9,808 nucleotides of DNA, taken from Geopsychrobacter sp. (GTDB lineage Bacteria; Desulfobacterota; Desulfuromonadia; Desulfuromonadales; Geopsychrobacteraceae). The DNA lies in NCBI GenBank assembly GCA_021647445.1, contig JAKIUS010000028.1, positions 1 to 9,808 of the forward strand, written 5' to 3'. Of the stretch, positions 8,662-9,808 are shown piece after piece. The notes below the pieces were generated by a model. It made no database searches. It was given only the letters and a program-made list of their open reading frames with translations, and had not been told where the DNA came from. Positions within the stretch are counted from its first letter, which is position 1. Each line of letters begins with the position of its first letter. The position numbers and the translations under genes were made by a program.

Positions 8662-9465
8662 ATGAAAAGATTCACCCTGCTACTGAGCATGTTTTTGCTA
8701 CTGATGGTTGCCCTGCCCTGCACCGTTATGGCGGACACCCTGAGCGACATTCAGGATCGCGGTGTGCTGCGCGTTGGTATGGAACCGGGTTATATGCCTT
8801 TTGAAATGACCGATCAAAAAGGAACAATCATCGGCTTCGATGTCGATATGGCCAAGCGCATCGCCAAGGCGATGGGGGTTAAACTTGAGCTGGTCAGTAC
8901 CGCCTGGGATGGAATTATCCCGGCCTTAATGACCAAAAAATACGACATGATCATGAGCGGTATGACCATCACCCCTCAACGAAACCTTAAAATCGCCTTT
9001 GCAAATCCCTATATTGTAGTCGGGCAGAGTATTCTGGTGCAGAAGAAATATGCCGGTGTGGTTAAGTCTTACAAAGACTTGAATAACAAAAAATATACGG
9101 TCGGCTCCAAGCTCGGCACCACCGGTGAGCAGGCAACCAAGCGCATGATCAAAAAAGCCGATTATATTTCATTTGAAACCGAGCAAGAAGGCGTAATGGA
9201 TCTGGTCAACGGCAAGATCGATGCGTTTGTTTACGACCTGCCCTACATGGCGATTGCCTTTGCACAAAAGAGTGAAGGGAAACTGGTCTTCCTCGATGAA
9301 CCCTTCACCTATGAGCCTCTCGGCTGGGCTATTCGTCAGGGCAACGGGGACTTTTTGAACTGGCTGAACAACTACTTAGCACAAATGAAGAATGATGGAA
9401 CCTACGACAAGATCTATCAAAAGTGGTTTTTAAGCGACGCTTGGGTTAAAAAACTGCAGAAATAA
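8662..9465 (+). CDS. Polar amino-acid ABC transporter, periplasmic substrate-binding protein
   Basis: Family 3 solute-binding protein (SBP_bac_3) of 267 residues. A Sec signal peptide is clear: KR, a hydrophobic stretch (about 5-18), and a likely signal peptidase I cut after VMA (residue 24). Cys20 is in LPC, not a lipobox, so it is probably soluble rather than a lipoprotein. Diagnostic blocks are LRVGMEPGYMPFEM, GFDVDMAKRIAKAMG, WDGIIPALMTKKYDMIMSGM, TITPQR and, in the second lobe, VYDLPYMAIAFA with the Asp expected to contact the substrate amino group. The ligand is likely glutamine or another polar amino acid, not resolvable further. GGAGG (8652-8656) precedes the ATG by 5 bases. The permease gene follows after a hairpin. 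Confidence 0.93.
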   Translation: MKRFTLLLSMFLLLMVALPCTVMADTLSDIQDRGVLRVGMEPGYMPFEMTDQKGTIIGFDVDMAKRIAKAMGVKLELVSTAWDGIIPALMTKKYDMIMSGMTITPQRNLKIAFANPYIVVGQSILVQKKYAGVVKSYKDLNNKKYTVGSKLGTTGEQATKRMIKKADYISFETEQEGVMDLVNGKIDAFVYDLPYMAIAFAQKSEGKLVFLDEPFTYEPLGWAIRQGNGDFLNWLNNYLAQMKNDGTYDKIYQKWFLSDAWVKKLQK

Positions 9466-9481
9466 AAAAAGAATGACTTAG

Positions 9482-9524
9482 AAGGTGACAGAGCTGGGTT
9501 AGATATCCCCCTCTGTCACCTTTT
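9482..9524 (+). terminator. Strong hairpin between binding-protein and permease genes
   Basis: AAGGTGACAGAG (9482-9493) pairs perfectly over 12 bases with CTCTGTCACCTT (9511-9522). GGG/CCC can pair within the loop. Only four T's follow, so termination would be partial. It lies 16 bases after the stop codon. Such stems after binding-protein genes are known to lower downstream permease expression and protect the upstream message, giving an excess of binding protein. Confidence 0.75.
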
Positions 9525-9563
9525 CTATGCCTGGCAGTTCTGCTGCCGATAGCTGAAAAGAGA

Positions 9564-9808
9564 ATGACGGTGAACAGTTCATCCCCCAAAGTCTGGCCCT
9601 GGCGATTATTGACCCTGGCTATCCTTTTTGTGCTTGCAGCGTCTCTTTTTGTTGCAACAAAAAAGATCGATTATACTTGGCGTTGGAACCGGGTTCCTCA
9701 GTATTTCTTTTATCATGCAGAGAATATCAAGACCATCCCCTTTGACGGTCGAGTGGTAAACCTTACGCCTTCAGGCACCTTTACAACCGTTGAACTTGAG
9801 AGCGCAAC
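9564..9808 (+). CDS. Amino-acid ABC transporter permease, N-terminal part, truncated at the right edge
   Basis: 81 complete codons are visible, starting MTVNSSSPKVWPWRLL. One hydrophobic segment (about 14-31) is followed by IDYTWRWNRVPQYFFYH, a signature of the N-terminus of His/Gln-type (HisM/GlnP family) permeases. FDGRVVNLTPSGTFTTVELE then starts the extra soluble segment found in permeases of this subgroup. The core BPD_transp_1 domain and EAA loop lie beyond the window. A GTG at 9570 is an alternative start; the upstream AAAAGAGA is a weak ribosome site. It should form the inner-membrane channel fed by the binding protein at 8662-9465; an ATPase gene is expected further right. Confidence 0.85.
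   Translation, partial: MTVNSSSPKVWPWRLLTLAILFVLAASLFVATKKIDYTWRWNRVPQYFFYHAENIKTIPFDGRVVNLTPSGTFTTVELESA

Overview
The window looks like chromosomal housekeeping DNA from a Gram-negative bacterium, most likely a member of the Desulfuromonadales/Geobacterales (Desulfuromonas/Pelobacter-like). This placement is inference. It rests on the linked pyrR-pyrB-pyrC, the lepA-lepB pair, a TopA with several C-terminal zinc ribbons, and a 51-residue CPxC/CPxC zinc-ribbon protein of a kind I associate with that group. I see no IS element, CRISPR array, tRNA, rRNA or phage gene, and no sign of recent transfer.

Layout. Bases 1-1613 (+) hold the C-terminal two thirds or so of topA (DNA topoisomerase I), cut by the left edge. 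It converges on the pyr operon, with a GC-rich hairpin between them. Bases 4633-1733 (-) hold a short leader ORF followed by pyrR, pyrB and pyrC: uracil-responsive regulator, aspartate carbamoyltransferase and dihydroorotase, which are pathway steps 2 and 3. carAB and the other pyr genes are absent. Bases 7219-4746 (-) hold lepA (elongation factor 4) and lepB (signal peptidase I), only 5 bases apart. Bases 8310-7387 (-) encode a 10-TM EamA/DMT transporter. It diverges from the 51-aa zinc-ribbon gene at 8437-8592 (+). That gene is followed by a polar amino-acid ABC transporter: periplasmic binding protein (8662-9465), a strong intergenic hairpin, then the permease, cut by the right edge.

The most interesting part is the roughly 200-base pyr leader between lepB and pyrR. 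Read on the minus strand it contains, in order: a good sigma-70 promoter with an extended -10; a two-part hairpin whose upper part resembles the PyrR-binding loop of Gram-positive pyr leaders; a ribosome-binding site buried in the 3' arm of that hairpin; a 35-codon leader ORF; and a textbook intrinsic terminator lying wholly inside that ORF. The ORF ends 11 bases into pyrR. The arrangement suggests that PyrR-UMP binding hides the leader ribosome site, so the leader is not translated and the terminator forms. Without PyrR, a translating ribosome would disrupt the terminator. It would combine a PyrR-type sensor with E. coli pyrBI-style leader-peptide attenuation.

The remaining genes are ordinary members of well-known families. 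Start sites were adjusted for pyrR (177 aa, not 197) and lepA (599 aa, not 620).
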